Assembly (NCBI RefSeq): GCF_902810445.1
Contig: NZ_LR778175.1
Location: forward strand, 1 to 64,000
Length of the DNA stretch: 64,000 bases
Reading direction: 5' to 3'
Source of the DNA: Candidatus Nitrosacidococcus tergens
GTDB taxonomy: Bacteria; Pseudomonadota; Gammaproteobacteria; Nitrosococcales; Nitrosococcaceae
Part shown: in pieces, positions 62,283 to 64,000 of the stretch
Position numbering within the stretch: the stretch's first letter is position 1
How the letters are laid out: every line of letters starts with the position of its first letter
The notes under the pieces: model-generated
Database searches by the model: none
The model's input: the letters and a program-made list of their open reading frames with translations, nothing else
What the model was told of the DNA's origin: nothing
Program-made: the position numbers and the translations under genes

Positions 62283-63365
62283 ATGATAACGCTCTCAATT
62301 GATATTCAAGATCGTAGTTACCCAATCTATATTGGAAGTAATTTACTTTACCAAAAATCCTTATTAGATCGTCATATTGGTGGATCTGAAATTGTGATTG
62401 TCACAAATGAAACAATTGCACCTTTGTATTTATCTAGAGTAGTCAATCATTTAAGAGATTATCGGTGTACTGAAATTATTTTACCCGATGGAGAACAATA
62501 TAAAACCTTAGAAGGAATTACGCCAATCTTTGATAAGCTCCTCAAAAATAAATTCTCTAGATCAACTACGCTCATTGCCTTAGGTGGTGGAGTTATAGGT
62601 GATATGGCAGGATTTGCAGCTGCTTGCTATCAACGGGGTATTCCCTTTATTCAAATTCCTACAACACTGCTTGCACAAGTGGATTCTTCAGTCGGAGGAA
62701 AAACAGGGGTCAATCATCCTTTAGGCAAAAATATGATTGGAGCTTTTTATCAGCCCCTATGTGTTTTAGCCGATATTAATACTCTAAATACCTTGGATGA
62801 AAGACAATTTAAAGCAGGTATTGCAGAAATCATTAAATATGGATTAATTCAGGATTTTAATTTTTTTCTATGGCTAGAAAATCATATAGATCAGCTATTA
62901 GCACGAAATCAAGATATTCTTATACAGGCTATTGAGCGTTCTTGCCAAAATAAGGCAGCAGTAGTTGCAGCAGATGAAAAAGAATCAGGAAGCAGGGCTA
63001 CTTTAAATCTAGGTCATACTTTTGGTCATGCTATAGAAACAGGGATAGGATATGGTACTTGGCTCCATGGAGAGGCTGTTAGTGTAGGGATGGTAATGGC
63101 AGCAAATTTATCTCACCAATTGAGCTGGTTATCTCATCATGATGTAAATCGAATTACTCACCTACTCACCCAAGTAGGGCTTCCTATTCAACCACCGAAA
63201 GAAATGAATACACAACGTTTCTTAGAATTAATGGCAGTAGATAAAAAAGTAGCCAATGGTCAATTACGATTAGTATTGCTTAAACAATTGGGAGCAGCAG
63301 TAGTTACGAGTGATTTTCCATATTCTTTATTAGAAGAAACTATTGAAGAATTCTATAGGTATTAA
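62283..63365 (+). CDS. aroB: 3-dehydroquinate synthase
   Basis: This 360-residue NAD-dependent enzyme closes the ring in the second step of the shikimate pathway. It has GGGVIGDMAGFAAACYQRG (in parts, residues ~97-115), PTTLLAQVDSSVGGKTGVNH near 127, and the metal-binding LNLGHTFGHAIE near 241. It ends the pil-aro operon. Confidence 0.98.
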   Translation: MITLSIDIQDRSYPIYIGSNLLYQKSLLDRHIGGSEIVIVTNETIAPLYLSRVVNHLRDYRCTEIILPDGEQYKTLEGITPIFDKLLKNKFSRSTTLIALGGGVIGDMAGFAAACYQRGIPFIQIPTTLLAQVDSSVGGKTGVNHPLGKNMIGAFYQPLCVLADINTLNTLDERQFKAGIAEIIKYGLIQDFNFFLWLENHIDQLLARNQDILIQAIERSCQNKAAVVAADEKESGSRATLNLGHTFGHAIETGIGYGTWLHGEAVSVGMVMAANLSHQLSWLSHHDVNRITHLLTQVGLPIQPPKEMNTQRFLELMAVDKKVANGQLRLVLLKQLGAAVVTSDFPYSLLEETIEEFYRY

Positions 63366-63534
63366 AAATCATGGCTTTGATCTCTGTCTATGTTGGTATT
63401 TAGTTTCTAGAGTTTTTTATTTGTACTCTAGCTCCAATTTATGTTTTTCTTTGCTTTTGCTTTTCTAAAAAGTTATAAACTTCAATAATAATTCCAAGTA
63501 CGATAAAACCAATAATAAATACCCACGTACTGAT
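63366..63534. other. Region after aroB with an in-frame TM-like extension on the minus strand
   Basis: On the minus strand the frame of the OB-fold-like gene continues past its TAG (63535-63537) for 31 codons, encoding a hydrophobic helix (STWVFIIGFIVLGIII) and a basic tail, and stopping at 63439-63441. This may be a decayed C-terminal membrane anchor. A 7-bp hairpin (CTAGAGT/ACTCTAG, 63407-63431) could be a weak aroB terminator. Confidence 0.4.
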
Positions 63535-63783
63535 CTACTTCATAATTCTAAAAAATTGAGGGTTTTTGACATTTATTTGAAGACTATCCTTGTAGTCAAC
63601 AATCAGCCCTCTTGCACAAACTCGTGTATTTACAAACTGATTGAGATTACCGAAGCGTTCTTGAAATTTAGGGTAATCATCATTCCATACTAAGGTGCTT
63701 AGATTCTGCTTTGGGTATGGGTTATCAAGGTTTAGATACATCTGATTAAACGCTTGTTTGACTTGCTTTAATACTCCACACAC
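63535..63783 (-). pseudogene. OB-fold-like protein fragment, probably decaying gene
   Basis: The 82-codon frame encodes a segment resembling OB-fold domains of bacterial nucleic-acid-binding or nuclease-associated proteins (MYLNLDNPYPKQNLSTLVW, FVNTRVCARGLIVDY). The GTG used as start is internal to what looks like domain sequence: upstream in-frame codons HVGETVIVCGVL also fit but begin right after a TAG. No signal peptide or normal start is visible. A small intact gene cannot be excluded. Confidence 0.4.
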
Positions 63784-64000
63784 TATGACGGTTTCTCCGA
63801 CATGAATATGGTTATTCTACAAATCTGTAAAAGATATCCTCTGCTATTCTACAAATTACCAACTTTCCACCTCTTCTCCTCAAAACTCCTGAGTCGCAAT
63901 AATTTTAAGTGTTCTGACTGCTTTCTAGCTCGTTGATAAGTAGATTTTTTTGAAGAAGATGTGCTAGCTTGCGGATCTGCATAATTTATAAAGTAGTAAT
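63784..64000. other. Right-end non-coding region
   Basis: No gene supported. It includes the truncated 5' side of the OB-fold-like frame (interrupted by stops) and two copies of ATTCTACAAAT about 33 bases apart. A minus-strand purine-rich stretch (GAGGAGAAGAGG, about 63866-63877) resembles a ribosome binding site but leads to a very short frame. Confidence 0.4.

Noticed and set aside
63407..63431. Hairpin after aroB as strong terminator
   Set aside because: Only 7 bp of stem, long loop, no T-run directly after.
63814..63857. Two ATTCTACAAAT copies as repeat array or CRISPR
   Set aside because: Only two short copies, no regular spacing or conserved longer repeat.

Overview
The window is AT-rich (GC roughly in the mid-30s percent, judged by eye), gene-dense chromosomal DNA from a gammaproteobacterium. 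It starts just upstream of dnaN near the replication origin. Gene order supports this: dnaN-parS-gyrB, priA-argS-SPOR, yibN-grxC-secB-gpsA, rpsU-(yqeY)-dnaG-rpoD, ybeZ-ybeY-ybeX-lnt and mrcA/pilMNOPQ-aroKB are all gammaproteobacterial blocks. A complete fhcBADC set (formyltransferase/hydrolase complex) plus mfnB (methanofuran synthesis) means the cell has tetrahydromethanopterin/methanofuran-linked C1 metabolism. That points to a methylotroph, methanotroph or ammonia-oxidiser-type lineage; I cannot name the species from this sequence. No insertion sequence, prophage or CRISPR array was seen.

Layout. 1-4.6 kb: dnaN, a perfect parS site, gyrB (recF is missing from its usual place) and mfnB. 4.7-17 kb: ten minus-strand genes in an unbroken run, ctpA-yajL-priA-argS-SPOR-fhcB-fhcA-fhcD-fhcC-fbp, ending at a strong bidirectional terminator. 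17.3-24.4 kb: yibN-grxC-secB-gpsA, an unrecognised lipoprotein, a MidA-type methyltransferase, folK/folB, plsY and tsaD. 24.5-32.1 kb: the rpsU-yqeY-dnaG-rpoD operon, tRNA-Ile(CAU), tRNA-Phe, fxsA, and groES-groEL behind a sigma70-type promoter overlapping a CIRCE (HrcA) operator.

32.1-40.4 kb is the accessory and most interesting part. A four-gene plus-strand operon (TSUP permease, HlyD/RND-type adaptor, TolC-type outer-membrane factor, and a fused double-domain CrcB fluoride channel) lies behind a sequence with the hallmarks of a fluoride riboswitch and its terminator. It is flanked on both sides by seven small secreted EF-hand calcium-binding proteins, four to the left and three to the right. 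A trans-envelope fluoride-responsive export system with an unusual single-chain CrcB is the best candidate for something undescribed.

40.4-64 kb is again mostly housekeeping: lgt, thyA, folA, radC, miaB, ybeZ-ybeY-corC with an inserted BASS-type transporter before lnt, trkH, rpmE, malic enzyme, mrcA, the type IV pilus assembly operon pilMNOPQ, and aroK-aroB. At the right end sits a probably decaying OB-fold-like gene.
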